Below, piece by piece: positions 54,601 through 62,098 of a DNA stretch of 64,000 nucleotides. Both the position numbers and the translations under genes were made by a program. The notes beneath the pieces were generated by a model. The model saw only the letters and a list, made by a program, of their open reading frames with translations, searched no databases and had not been told where the DNA came from. The stretch's first letter is position 1; every line of letters starts with the position of its first letter. The stretch spans positions 4,836,001-4,900,000 of the forward strand of contig NZ_CP112880.1 of the NCBI RefSeq assembly GCF_028747205.1. Direction: 5' to 3'. The DNA comes from Streptomyces sp. CA-278952. GTDB lineage: Bacteria > Actinomycetota > Actinomycetes > Streptomycetales > Streptomycetaceae.

Positions 54601-55202
54601 AGATCCGCGGCGCGGGCAATCTGCTCGGCGGCGAGCAGTCCGGCCACATCGCGGGCGTCGGCTTCGACCTGTACGTCCGCATGGTCGGCGAGGCGGTCGC
54701 CGACTACCGGGCCCAGATGGAGGGCGGCGAACAGGAGGAGCCCCCGCTGGAGGTCAAGATCGAGCTCCCGGTCGACGCGCACGTCCCGCACGACTACGCC
54801 CCCGGCGAGCGGCTGCGCCTCCAGGCCTACCGCGCGATCGCCGCGGCCTCCTCGGAGGACGACATCCGCGCGGTCCGCGAGGAGTTGACCGACCGCTACG
54901 GCCCGCTGCCCGAACCGGTCGAGAACCTCCTCCTGGTCGCCGGCCTGCGCATGCTGGCCCGCGCCTGCGGCGTCGGCGAGATCGTCCTCCAGGGCTCCAA
55001 CATCCGCTTCGCCCCGGTGGAGTTGCGCGAGTCCCAGGAGCTGCGCCTGAGGCGTCTGCACCCCAAGACGGTCATCAAGCCGACCGCGCACCAGCTCCTG
55101 GTCCCGCGCCCGACGGCCGGAAGGATCGGCGGCAAGCCGGTCATCGGCCGCGAACTGCTGGCGTGGACGGGGGAGTTTCTGACGACGATCCTGGGGTCTT
55201 AA
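51669..55202 (+). CDS. mfd: Transcription-repair coupling factor Mfd
   Basis: A 1177-residue SF2 translocase that removes stalled RNA polymerase and recruits UvrA. Order: UvrB-like N-terminal modules; RNA-polymerase-binding CarD-like domain near 500 ('GDYIVHEQHGVGRYVEMV'); Walker A 'GDVGYGKTEIAVRAAFKA' near 654; DEEQ box 'IVDEEQRFGVEHKEQL' near 754; motif III 'SATPIPRTLEMAV'; motif VI 'QLRGRVGRGRDRGYAY'; C-terminal TRCF domain ('LEVKIELPVDAHVPHDYA', 'LTDRYGPLPEPVENLL'). Full length for actinobacteria. Strong call. Confidence 0.98.
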   Translation: MSLHGLLDVVVTDPALAEAVKAAGDGHRAHVDLVGPPGARPFAVAALARQTGRTVLAVTATGREAEDLAAALRTLLPPDTIAEYPSWETLPHERLSPRSDTVGRRLAVLRRLAHPREDDPETGPVSVVVAPIRSVLQPQVKGLGELEPVALAGGQSADLGEVVDALAAAAYSRVELVEKRGEFAVRGGILDVFPPTEEHPLRVEFWGDEVEEIRYFKIADQRSLEVAAHGLWAPPCRELLLTDQVRERAAALAEQHPELGELLGKIAEGIAVEGMESLAPVLVDDMELLLDVLPQDAMAIVCDPERVRTRAADLVATSQEFLQASWAASAGGGEAPIDVGAASLWGIADVRDRARELDMMWWSISPFAADAADHDDDTLQLSMHAPEAYRGDTARALADTKGWLADGWRTVYVTEGQGLATRTVEVLGGEGIAARLDADLTELTPSLVHVSCGAIEQGFVDPALKLAVLTETDLTGQRTATKDLGRMPARRRKTVDPLTLEVGDYIVHEQHGVGRYVEMVQRTVQGATREYLLVEYAPAKRGQPGDRLYIPTDQLEQVTKYVGGEAPTLHRLGGADWTKTKQRAKKAVKEIAADLIKLYSARMAAPGHAFGADTPWQRELEDAFPYAETPDQLSTIAEVKEDMEKTVPMDRLICGDVGYGKTEIAVRAAFKAVQDGKQVAVLVPTTLLVQQHFGTFTERYSQFPVNVRALSRFQSDTESKATLEGLRDGAVDLVIGTHRLFSSETKFKDLGLVIVDEEQRFGVEHKEQLKKLRANVDVLTMSATPIPRTLEMAVTGIREMSTITTPPEERHPVLTFVGPYEEKQIGAAVRRELLREGQVFYIHNRVESIDRAAARLREIIPEARIATAHGQMSEASLEQVVVDFWEKKFDVLVSTTIVESGIDISNANTLIVERGDNFGLSQLHQLRGRVGRGRDRGYAYFLYPPEKPLTETAHERLATIAQHTEMGAGMYVAMKDLEIRGAGNLLGGEQSGHIAGVGFDLYVRMVGEAVADYRAQMEGGEQEEPPLEVKIELPVDAHVPHDYAPGERLRLQAYRAIAAASSEDDIRAVREELTDRYGPLPEPVENLLLVAGLRMLARACGVGEIVLQGSNIRFAPVELRESQELRLRRLHPKTVIKPTAHQLLVPRPTAGRIGGKPVIGRELLAWTGEFLTTILGS

Positions 55203-55224
55203 GGGCCGGGTACTGCGTGAACGA

Positions 55225-55257
55225 TCGGGCCCCGCCGGGCTGACCGGCGGGGCCCGA
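55225..55257. terminator. Perfect 14-bp hairpin after mfd
   Basis: TCGGGCCCCGCCGG (55225-55238), loop GCTGA, CCGGCGGGGCCCGA (55244-55257), 22 bp past the mfd stop. Confidence 0.85.
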
Positions 55258-55275
55258 CGCGTCTGGCCCGAGCCC

Positions 55276-55515
55276 CTACGGCGTCGCAGGCCGCTTGAAG
55301 GCGGCCCACACGGTCTTGCCCACGACGTGGTGGTCGACACCGAACTGCGCGGCGAGCTCACCGACGAGGAACAGCCCGTGCCCTGAGCAACTGCTGTCGT
55401 CCGCGTGCTGAATCTCCGGCCGCCCGTCGCCGCTGTCCCGGACCTCCAGCCGTACGAGGTCGTCCGTCACGTCGAGGCGGACGGCGAATTCCCGTGCCGG
55501 TGGGTTGGCGTGGTC
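55276..55515 (-). pseudogene. 3' remnant of an RsbW-like ATP-binding protein
   Basis: The last 80 codons of a GHKL ATPase-type protein: 'HANPPAREFAVRLDVTDDLV', 'LEVRDSGDGRPE', G-box 'SGHGLFLVGELAAQFGVD' and 'GKTVWAAFK'. The N-box (E..xNA..H), which should sit just before 'HANPP', is missing: the frame changes to unrelated sequence near 55515. A GTG/ATG-started ORF could still make about 90 residues (55276-55548), but it would lack the ATP-binding N-box. It looks truncated at its 5' end by a rearrangement. Confidence 0.7.
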
Positions 55516-55768
55516 CCCAGGAGCTTTGTGGGCCCGAGTGCTGTACACGGTGATGTACCTGTGCTGGTTGCTGGTTCACTTCCGCAGAGTCCCGTTCAAG
55601 CTGAGCCGCTTCCTGGGCTGGTGCCACGCGGCGGAGCTGATCCGTATCACTGGCGGCGTCTACCAGTTCCGGCACCGTGAGTTCCAGGAGTGGCTCGCGC
55701 GCCATCCCGTTCCGCTCACTCGCCCCACCGCACCCACGCGTGACTCCGCTACCGCCCGGGCTCCCTAG
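55505..55768 (+). pseudogene. 3' remnant of a NACHT-type NTPase
   Basis: An 87-codon open frame whose core 'FRRVPFKLSRFLGWCHAAEL' and 'IRITGGVYQFRHREFQEWLA' matches the C-terminal end of Streptomyces NACHT NTPases, where a '...L.RFL.WAH..GL.R..GGVYQFRH..LQ' segment closes the protein. No P-loop or sensor precedes it, since the upstream DNA encodes the other strand's ATP-binding remnant. So only the 3' end survives. I am fairly confident of the family, less of the exact limits. Confidence 0.6.
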
Positions 55769-55983
55769 GAAGCTCCTTTTCGCGCTTTCTGGAGAAGGAA
55801 GGGCAGCCGGGCCGTTCCTGGTTCGCGGACGAGTGGGCCGTCACGGGGTACCGGGGGCCCGGGCGTCGATGGGGCCGCATCGACGCCCGGGCGAGGGAGG
55901 GCCGTTGTCATCCCTCGGCGGCGGTCTCCCGGCTCAGCGGTCCAAAGTCCTCGGCCTCCACCGGTCCGCCGACACGGCAGACG

Positions 55984-56748
55984 TCACTTCACCACGACGT
56001 TGTCCCCGGACGACGTCGACGCACCGGTGGTGGTGTTGCCGTAGTACGCCCAGCGCCACGTACCCGACTTGGAGGCCTTCACGGTCGTCTTGAGCTTGCC
56101 CGAGCCGTCCGCGTACACCTTCTTGACCGTGCTGTAGGAGGCCGAGCCGGAAGGCTTGAACTGCAAGCTCACGTGGCGGCCACCGTAATAGGCGTACTTC
56201 CTGGTCTCCCAGTTGGCCCGCGTGACCTTTCCGGTCACGGTGATGGTCTTGCCCTTGGCCACCGGTTCCGGTGAGGCGTTGACGGTCAGCCGGGAGTTGC
56301 GCTGGACGTAGACCGTCATGCCCTTGTCGTCGACGTCACCGCTGCCGTCCTTGAAACGCACCTCGGCCCCGACCCTCCAGGCCCCGGCCTCGCTGTTACG
56401 CATGTCCCACACGCTCGGGTCGAAGTACATCGTCTCGTTGATGTCGCAGGCGCCGACCTGGTTGGGGCAGTCGTTCGTCTCGATCGAGTGCCACAGCTGC
56501 TCCTCCCCACTGTTGCGGTGGAGGAACACCAACCCCGGCGCCTTCCACGGCTTCGTGGTCGTCATCCGGAAGGAGGCGGGCACGGCGACCTCCTTCGTCG
56601 TCCCGATGACGATCGGCTTGCCGCCGTTCACCTGGACACGGCTGAACGAGGCCCCGCCCTCGGCCGCCCCGGCCGGCACCGCGGCCACCGCCGTGAACAC
56701 CGCCGCCGCACCGCCGGCCACGACGGCTCTCCAGACCTGCTTCCCCAC
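55984..56748 (-). CDS. Secreted protein with C-terminal beta-sandwich
   Basis: A 254-residue exported protein. The signal peptide is 'WRAVVAGGAAAVFTAVAAVP' ending AGAA. The mature part has a cysteine pair in 'NDCPNQVGACDI' and a C-terminal domain like those repeated in Streptomyces secreted proteins ('RLTVNASPEPVAKGKTITVT', 'GGRHVSLQFKPSGSASYSTV', 'WRWAYYGNTTTGASTS'). GTG 56748 follows GGGGA. The 215 bp between this gene and the NACHT remnant hold nothing recognisable. Function unknown. Confidence 0.8.
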   Translation of the reverse strand: MGKQVWRAVVAGGAAAVFTAVAAVPAGAAEGGASFSRVQVNGGKPIVIGTTKEVAVPASFRMTTTKPWKAPGLVFLHRNSGEEQLWHSIETNDCPNQVGACDINETMYFDPSVWDMRNSEAGAWRVGAEVRFKDGSGDVDDKGMTVYVQRNSRLTVNASPEPVAKGKTITVTGKVTRANWETRKYAYYGGRHVSLQFKPSGSASYSTVKKVYADGSGKLKTTVKASKSGTWRWAYYGNTTTGASTSSGDNVVVK

Positions 56749-56951
56749 CTGATCCCCGATCTCCGTACGAATGGCGCCGAAGGATCGTCCCTCCAGCGCC
56801 TTACAGACGGCCGACACCCCCCCCAGGGTTGTGTACCCGCGCATCACGATGGGGCATCGGCCCCGCGGACGCGGCCGACCGGGGCGGCGGCAGCCGAGGG
56901 AACGCCGCCCGGACGGTCTCGCAGGACAACTCCGTGCTCGACCGGCTGAGG

Positions 56952-57821
56952 TCACTCGGCCGGGGCCAGCGCCTCCGCGATCTCCTCGTGCAGCCCCAGA
57001 GGCAGGCGCGTCCCCCACCGGTCCGCCGCCCCGGCCGCCAGCTCCCGGCTCCACCGCCAACTGTTCGCCGCCGCCGTGCGGAGGGATTCCGGGGTCAGCG
57101 GCCCGGTCGTCGTGGCGTACCGCTCGACGTCCGCCGACGGCAGGTCCACCTCCAGGGCGCGGCTCGGGGTGAGCCAGTGGGTGGTCGAACCGTGCAGCAG
57201 GCGGCAGAGCTTGAGCTGGAGCGGGGCGATCACGGCGTGCAGCAGGTTGTGGGCGCGGGCGTACTCGCCCCGGGCCTGGACGTGGGCCAGCATCAGGGTC
57301 CAGTTGGCCAGTTCGTCCGTGAGCTGCTGGGCGGTGGCCACCGGCTCCGGCGGGCGGAAGGCGGCCAGTTCGCGGGCGGCGGCCGTGAGGTCGCCGGTGC
57401 GGTCCAGCAGGACGGCCGCTTCGGGGCGGGGGAAGTGGACCTGCCCGTGCCAGGTGCGGATCTCCGCGATGCCGGGGCCGGTGGGCTCGACGTGGAACTC
57501 CCCCCGCATCAGGTCGTCGAAGACCACGGCGAGGATGCCGTACATGTTGGTGTACACCAGTTTCAGCGGGGCCAGCCGTTCCACGAACTCCCGCCCGTCG
57601 AAGGCGTCGACGTCCTCCTCCCGTACGTAGAGGCAGGCGTCCAGGTCCGAGTGGGCGTCGGCCTCGCCGAGCGTCCACGAGCCGTAGAGGAGGACGCCCT
57701 CCACCCGTGGATCGGCCTCGGCCGTCGTGCGCAGCAGCTCGACGCGGCGGGCCAGCGCCGGGGCTCCGGCGGGCAGGGGAGTGCGGGCCTCACGGGCGTG
57801 GGCGGGCGGGGTGTGCGGCAT
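56952..57821 (-). CDS. Lincosamide-nucleotidyltransferase-like enzyme (Lnu/LinB type)
   Basis: A 289-residue nucleotidyltransferase. The polymerase-beta-type site is 'LLYGSWTLGEADAHSDLDAC' (GSW...SDLD, two Asp for metals). Further features are 'FHVEPTGPGIAEI', 'LLDRTGDLTAAARELAAF', 'ELANWTLMLAHVQARGEYAR' and 'HWLTPSRALEVDLPSADVER'. The LnuB/LnuF group adenylylates lincosamides; chromosomal Streptomyces homologues may act on other substrates. AGGAG lies 8 nt before ATG 57821. Divergence from proven enzymes cannot be judged here. Confidence 0.78.
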   Translation of the reverse strand: MPHTPPAHAREARTPLPAGAPALARRVELLRTTAEADPRVEGVLLYGSWTLGEADAHSDLDACLYVREEDVDAFDGREFVERLAPLKLVYTNMYGILAVVFDDLMRGEFHVEPTGPGIAEIRTWHGQVHFPRPEAAVLLDRTGDLTAAARELAAFRPPEPVATAQQLTDELANWTLMLAHVQARGEYARAHNLLHAVIAPLQLKLCRLLHGSTTHWLTPSRALEVDLPSADVERYATTTGPLTPESLRTAAANSWRWSRELAAGAADRWGTRLPLGLHEEIAEALAPAE

Positions 57822-57961
57822 GGCCGGGTCTCCTGAGTGGGGTGCGGGGGCGTACGAACGAGGCCCGGCTGTCGACGCCGGGCTGCTTCCGGTCCCGGTG
57901 CGGGACCTCGTCCGTGGCTCAGGAGAAAACGCCCATGAGGGGCAGCCTAGGGGGGCCCGTG

Positions 57962-58549
57962 TCAGCTGTCGCGGCCTTTCTCCGGCGTGAAGATCAACGC
58001 CGTGAGTGACCGGAACGCCTCCTCCGGGTCCCGGCCCTCCATCGCGTCGGCCAGAGCGCCGCTGAGCAGCAGCGTCGCGAAGCCGTGGGCCAGGGACCAC
58101 GCGGCCACCCCCGCGAGGCGGTCGTCCTCGCCCCGGCCGGTCGGCGGGAGGTCCGCCACGCCCGCGCGCAGGGCCTCGGTCGCCCGGGCGCGGGCGGCCA
58201 GGAGGTCCGGGGCGTCGGTGCGGTGCAGGTCCGGCTGGAACATCACCTGGAAGTGCGCGGGGTGCGTCGCCGCGAACCGTACGTACGCCACGCCCCGCTC
58301 CCGGAGGTCCGGGGCTGCGGCCAGTGCGTCGGCGAACAGGGCGTAGCCCTCGGCGGCCACGGCGGTCAGCAGGCCCGTGCGGTCCTTGAAGTGGTGCGCG
58401 GGAGCCGCGTGCGAGACGCCGGCCCGCCGGGCCAGGTCGCGCAGGCTCAGGGCGCCGGGGCCGTTCGTCGCGATGACGTTGAGGGCGGCGTCCAGGATCA
58501 CGCGCCGCAGGTCGCCGTGGTGGTAGGTGCGCTCGCGCTCACTGTTCAT
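57962..58549 (-). CDS. TetR/AcrR-family regulator
   Basis: A 195-residue regulator: 'HHGDLRRVILDAALNVIATN', recognition part 'LRDLARRAGVSHAAPAHHF', and a C-terminal ligand domain with 'LFADALAAAPDLRERGVAYV', 'ATHPAHFQVMFQPDLH' and 'AWSLAHGFATLLLSGALADA' (WHG-type domain). It is divergent from the 58664 gene across two matching operators, so it likely represses that gene and itself. Confidence 0.92.
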   Translation of the reverse strand: MNSERERTYHHGDLRRVILDAALNVIATNGPGALSLRDLARRAGVSHAAPAHHFKDRTGLLTAVAAEGYALFADALAAAPDLRERGVAYVRFAATHPAHFQVMFQPDLHRTDAPDLLAARARATEALRAGVADLPPTGRGEDDRLAGVAAWSLAHGFATLLLSGALADAMEGRDPEEAFRSLTALIFTPEKGRDS

Positions 58550-58569
58550 GGCAGCACCCTACCCGGCAT

Positions 58570-58584
58570 CTTGTCATTGACAAG
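58570..58584. promoter_or_regulatory. TetR operator O1 (perfect 15-bp palindrome)
   Basis: CTTGTCA-T-TGACAAG, 7-bp arms around one base, 21 bp upstream of the TetR ATG. A repressor here would block its own promoter. Confidence 0.8.
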
Positions 58585-58616
58585 TTTCAGCGGTGCGCGC
58601 ATGCTGGGGGTCTGAT

Positions 58617-58631
58617 CTAGTCATTGGCAAG
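58617..58631. promoter_or_regulatory. TetR operator O2, near copy of O1
   Basis: CTAGTCATTGGCAAG matches O1 at 13 of 15 bases, 47 bp away and about 33 bp before the 58664 gene. Probably the second binding site of the same repressor. Confidence 0.72.
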
Positions 58632-58663
58632 ATGTGTGACGCCTGTTCTGAAGGGTGGAGATC

Positions 58664-59533
58664 ATGACCGGAGAACCGGCCCGTGTGCGGCAGATGTGGC
58701 ACCTCCTGGAGCCCCTGCACGCCGTTCTGTACTACGCCCCCGAGGCCTTCGAGGAGGCCGCCGCCCTGGGGTACGACACCGAGGAGCGCTGGGCGAGCTA
58801 TTTCGCCTGGCGGGCGGCTCCGCTGGGGGCGGTGGGTGCGGAGGAGGCGGTGCGGACGTTCCACAGCTTCGCCCCGGCCATGGTGGAGCGTTACGTTCCG
58901 GGCGGCTGGGCGACCGCCGCCCCCGAGGCCGTGCTCGCGGCCCGGCTGCGGGCCGTCGACCGGTCCTATCGGGCCCTGTTCGGGGACCGCGTGGAGGGAC
59001 CGGAGTTCGCCGAGGCCGCCGCGCCGGCCCGCCGCGCGGCGGAGGCGGCGGGACCCGGGACTCCCGGCGGCCTCGGAGCCGCCAACTCCGCGCTGCCCTG
59101 GCCCGACGCCCCGCACCTGGTGCTCTGGCAGGCGGCGACCGTTCTGCGTGAACACCGGGGAGACGGGCACATCGCCGCCCTCGTCGAGGCCGGCCTCGAC
59201 CCGGTCGAGTCGCTGGTCTCCTTCGCGGCGGTCGGCGCGGCGCCCCCCGAGGTGTTCGCGAGCCGGGAATGGGGCCCGGAGGAGTGGGGCGCGGCCCGGC
59301 GGCGGCTGCGGGAGCGCGGGCTGCTGGCTGCGGACGGCACGGCCACGGACGCGGGGCGCGAGCTGCGCGTAAAGGTGGAGCTGCGTACCGACGAAGAGGC
59401 CGCCGGGCCGTGGCGGGCGCTGGGGGAGCAGGGGCGCGAGCGGCTGGTGGAGCTGCTGGGGGAGCCCTGGCTGGAAGTCATCGGGTCGGGGATGCTGCCC
59501 GCCGAGAACACCCTGGGCATCGGGAAGGTGTGA
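58664..59533 (+). CDS. SCO6745-family helical protein
   Basis: A 289-residue alpha-helical protein. The N-terminus 'MWHLLEPLHAVLYYAPEAFE', 'ERWASYFAWRAAPLGAVGAE' and 'FHSFAPAMVERYVPGGWATA', and the C-terminal winged-helix-like part 'WGAARRRLRERGLLAADGTA', match the SCO6745/SalK-like family of Streptomyces. The function of this family is unknown. ATG 58664; a GTG at 58655 would add three codons. Controlled by the divergent TetR regulator by position. Confidence 0.82.
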   Translation: MTGEPARVRQMWHLLEPLHAVLYYAPEAFEEAAALGYDTEERWASYFAWRAAPLGAVGAEEAVRTFHSFAPAMVERYVPGGWATAAPEAVLAARLRAVDRSYRALFGDRVEGPEFAEAAAPARRAAEAAGPGTPGGLGAANSALPWPDAPHLVLWQAATVLREHRGDGHIAALVEAGLDPVESLVSFAAVGAAPPEVFASREWGPEEWGAARRRLRERGLLAADGTATDAGRELRVKVELRTDEEAAGPWRALGEQGRERLVELLGEPWLEVIGSGMLPAENTLGIGKV

Positions 59534-59644
59534 CCGGGCCGGGGAGCCCCGTGTGCTGAAGCGCCGTCATGGAAACCCCTCCGGCGGGGAAGGCGCCCAT
59601 AGGATTCTCGGCGTTCGGCTCTCTCCCCGTCAGGACGGCTTCAC

Positions 59645-60451
59645 GTGATAGCTCCCCGTACGCACCGCCGCCGTACGCACCGAGCGGCGGCCCTGCCCGC
59701 CATCGGCGCTCTCGTCGTGATCGCCCTGGCGGGCGGCTGCGGCCCCGACGGCCTCGCGGCCGGTGGCGGGGACAGCGCGAGCGGCGGGACCGACGGGGGC
59801 GCGCGGTCCGCCGAGGGCTTCGGCGCCGGTCCGCTGGACAACCCCGACGGTACGAAGCCGGGCCTGGCCCCCCTCACCACCGACGCGGACCGGGCCGCCG
59901 CCCGGAAGGTCATCGAGAAGGTGGCCACCAAGGGGCGCGGCCCGAAGACCGGCTACGAGCGGGAGAAGTTCGGCTACGCCTGGAAGGACGGGATCGACGG
60001 CATCCCGCTCGCCCGCAACGGCTGCGACACCCGCAACGACCTGCTCGCCCGGGACGGCAAGGACATCGAGCACAAGGCGGGATCCGACTGCGTGGTCATG
60101 TCGATGACCCTCCAGGACCCCTACACCGGCGAGAGCATCGACTGGCGGAAGCAGCGGGCCACCGAGGTGCAGATCGACCACGTCATGCCCCTGTCCTACA
60201 ACTGGCAGATGGGCGCCGCCCGCTGGAACGAGGCGAAGCGCGAGCGGATCGCCAACGATCCGCTCAACCTCATCCCGGTGGACGGCCCGGCCAACAACGC
60301 CAAACGGGACTCCGGCCCCGCCTCCTGGCTGCCGCCGTACAAGCCGATCCGCTGCTCCTACGCCGTACGGTTCGCCCAGGTCTCGCTGAAGTACGAACTC
60401 CCGGTCACGCCCGCCGACAAGCGGACCATGCTCACCCAGTGCGGTGGCTGA
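59645..60451 (+). CDS. Lipoprotein with HNH (GmrSD/DUF1524-type) nuclease domain
   Basis: A 268-residue protein. A basic start and 'ALPAIGALVVIALAGGCGPD' form a lipoprotein signal peptide with the lipobox Cys in LAGGC. The C-terminal domain has 'TEVQIDHVMPLSYNWQMGA' (catalytic His of DH), 'NDPLNLIPVDGPANNAKRD' and 'GPASWLPPYKP', the HNH signature of the DUF1524/GmrSD group. A surface-anchored nuclease in DNA turnover is the likely role; these are common in Streptomyces. GTG 59645 after AGGACGG. Confidence 0.88.
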   Translation: MIAPRTHRRRTHRAAALPAIGALVVIALAGGCGPDGLAAGGGDSASGGTDGGARSAEGFGAGPLDNPDGTKPGLAPLTTDADRAAARKVIEKVATKGRGPKTGYEREKFGYAWKDGIDGIPLARNGCDTRNDLLARDGKDIEHKAGSDCVVMSMTLQDPYTGESIDWRKQRATEVQIDHVMPLSYNWQMGAARWNEAKRERIANDPLNLIPVDGPANNAKRDSGPASWLPPYKPIRCSYAVRFAQVSLKYELPVTPADKRTMLTQCGG

Positions 60452-60495
60452 GCGGCTACTGGGCGGCAGCCACCGCACCGGGGAGCGGGCGGGTC

Positions 60496-61158
60496 TCAGA
60501 CCTTGCCGCCGCAGATGACGTCGTACGGCCGGCCCATCGCCATCATCAGCTGCATCGGCTCCGTGGTCGCCGCCGGGCACTCGGTCTTCTCCTTGACGAG
60601 GCCGAGGACCTTGAAGGCGTCCGCCCCGGCCGAGGCGCAGGCGATCTCCTTGGCCGTCGCCGAGATGCAGTCGCCCTCGACCAGCTGGCCGCCGCCGGCG
60701 CCCGCGTCGCCGGGGTGGTCGCCGGTCAGGTTGCGGCCGCAGACCGTGTTGGTCGGGATGCCGCCGCCCTTCTTGTCGTCGCCGGAGCCGAAGACCCGGG
60801 AGACCTGGATGATCAAGTCCGTTCCGGCCGGGCACTGGATCGCGTTGGGCAGGAAGCTCGCGTCCTCGATCTTCAGCGCCTTGAAGGTCGCGCCCGCCTC
60901 GTCGCAGTCGAAGGCGCGGTAGCCGTCCGGCTTGTTCTCCGGGTCGGGACCTCCGCAGTCACCGATCTCCCACGAGCCGCCCTTGCCGTCCGACGCGGAC
61001 GAGGACGAGGGCGACTTGGAGTACTTGTTCGAGGACTCGTCACCGAAGATCTTGAACGCCCCGTAGCCCAGGCCGAGGATCACCGCGAGCACGACGACGC
61101 TCCGGAGGCACCCGGCGGCTCTCCGGGGGCGGGGCGGTGTGGTGGCGGGCTGGGTCAT
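60496..61158 (-). CDS. Membrane-anchored LppU/SCO3897-like protein
   Basis: A 220-residue protein. One N-terminal membrane segment ('SVVVLAVILGLGYGAFKIFG') is followed by a Ser-rich linker and a cysteine-rich outer domain ('GDCGGPDPENK', 'YRAFDCDEAGATFKALK', 'IQCPAGTDLI', 'GDCISATAKEIACASAG'). The even cysteine number suggests disulfides. The pattern resembles the LppU/SCO3897 proteins, as does the pseudogene near 37.7 kb. ATG 61158 has GAGGAG upstream. Function unknown. Confidence 0.75.
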   Translation of the reverse strand: MTQPATTPPRPRRAAGCLRSVVVLAVILGLGYGAFKIFGDESSNKYSKSPSSSSASDGKGGSWEIGDCGGPDPENKPDGYRAFDCDEAGATFKALKIEDASFLPNAIQCPAGTDLIIQVSRVFGSGDDKKGGGIPTNTVCGRNLTGDHPGDAGAGGGQLVEGDCISATAKEIACASAGADAFKVLGLVKEKTECPAATTEPMQLMMAMGRPYDVICGGKV

Positions 61159-61232
61159 GGTTCTGCTCCTCGACGAGTGGCGCACCGGGTGCGAAGTCAC
61201 GGGTGGGGACGCGGCATGAACACCTCATGGTT

Positions 61233-61270
61233 CCGGCTGGTTCCGGTCGGTTCCGGCCGGAACCAGCCGG
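61233..61270. terminator. 14-bp inverted repeat made of GGTTCCGG units
   Basis: CCGGCTGGTTCCGG (61233-61246), 10-nt loop, CCGGAACCAGCCGG (61257-61270). Additional overlapping GGTTCCGG copies lie in the loop. It is 82 bp before the GNAT-like gene and 75 bp from the divergent membrane protein gene, so an operator role is as possible as termination. Confidence 0.55.
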
Positions 61271-61351
61271 TGGGCGCGCGCGGTGGGCGCGCGGTGGTTC
61301 CGAGCCGATATTCGCTGGTCGGAGGTGCTGCGGCTGTTTAGGGTCGCGCTT

Positions 61352-62098
61352 ATGGAGCTGAACATCACCACCCTCGCCGAGCGCCCTGAGCTGGCCGACG
61401 CCCTGGACCGGATGCCGGACACCTGGCCGGAGTTCATGCTGGAGGACCTCGTCGGCTGGGCGAACTTCCCCCGGATCGCCGTCGAGTTCCCCCAGTACGT
61501 ACTGGTCGCCACCGACCCCGAAGGCGCCGTGGTCGCGCGCGCGTTCAGCGTGCCCTTCCTGCTGGACACCCAGGGGCGTGGCGAACTGCCCGTCGGCGGC
61601 TGGGACCAGGCGCTGCTGTGGGCGTTCTCGGACCTGCGTCGCGGGAACACCCCCGACACGGTCAGCGCGATCGACATCACGGTCGCCACCGGCCAGCTGG
61701 GCAAGGGGATATCGGGCCGGATGCTCGCCGCGCTGCGCGACAACGCGCGGCGGCTCGGCTTCGGGCAGCTCGTCGCCCCGGTGCGGCCGAACGGCAAGCA
61801 CCTGCGGTCCGGCCTGCCGATGGAGGAGTACGCCCGGCTGACCCGCCCCGAGGACGGGCTGCCCGAGGACCCCTGGCTGCGGGTCCACGCCCGGGCGGGC
61901 GGCAAGGTGGACTCGGTCGCCACGGTGTCGATGACGGTGAGTGGTTCGCTCGCGCAGTGGCGGGAGTGGACCGGGCTGCCGTTCGACACGGACGGTCCGG
62001 TGGAGGTCCCCGGGGCGCTCCTCCCGGTGCACTGCGCGCTCGCGCACGGTTACGCGGTCTACGTCGAGCCCAACGTCTGGGTGCGGCACCAGCTGTGA
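61352..62098 (+). CDS. GNAT-fold acetyltransferase-like protein
   Basis: A 248-residue protein from ATG 61352. The middle has the GNAT-like 'AIDITVATGQLGKGISGRML' with 'AALRDNARRLGFGQLVAPV', though the classical R/Q-x-x-G-x-G/A loop appears as Q-L-G-K-G-I-S-G. The N-terminal 'DTWPEFMLEDLVGWANFPRI' and C-terminal 'WREWTGLPFDTDGPVEVPGA' regions are extra. Substrate unknown. The stop overlaps the isochorismatase start (TGATG), so the two genes are coupled. Confidence 0.78.
   Translation: MELNITTLAERPELADALDRMPDTWPEFMLEDLVGWANFPRIAVEFPQYVLVATDPEGAVVARAFSVPFLLDTQGRGELPVGGWDQALLWAFSDLRRGNTPDTVSAIDITVATGQLGKGISGRMLAALRDNARRLGFGQLVAPVRPNGKHLRSGLPMEEYARLTRPEDGLPEDPWLRVHARAGGKVDSVATVSMTVSGSLAQWREWTGLPFDTDGPVEVPGALLPVHCALAHGYAVYVEPNVWVRHQL

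Noticed and set aside
51537..55361. A 1274-codon minus-strand frame across mfd
   Set aside because: Shadow of mfd; Asp/Arg/Gly-rich, no domain or start signal.
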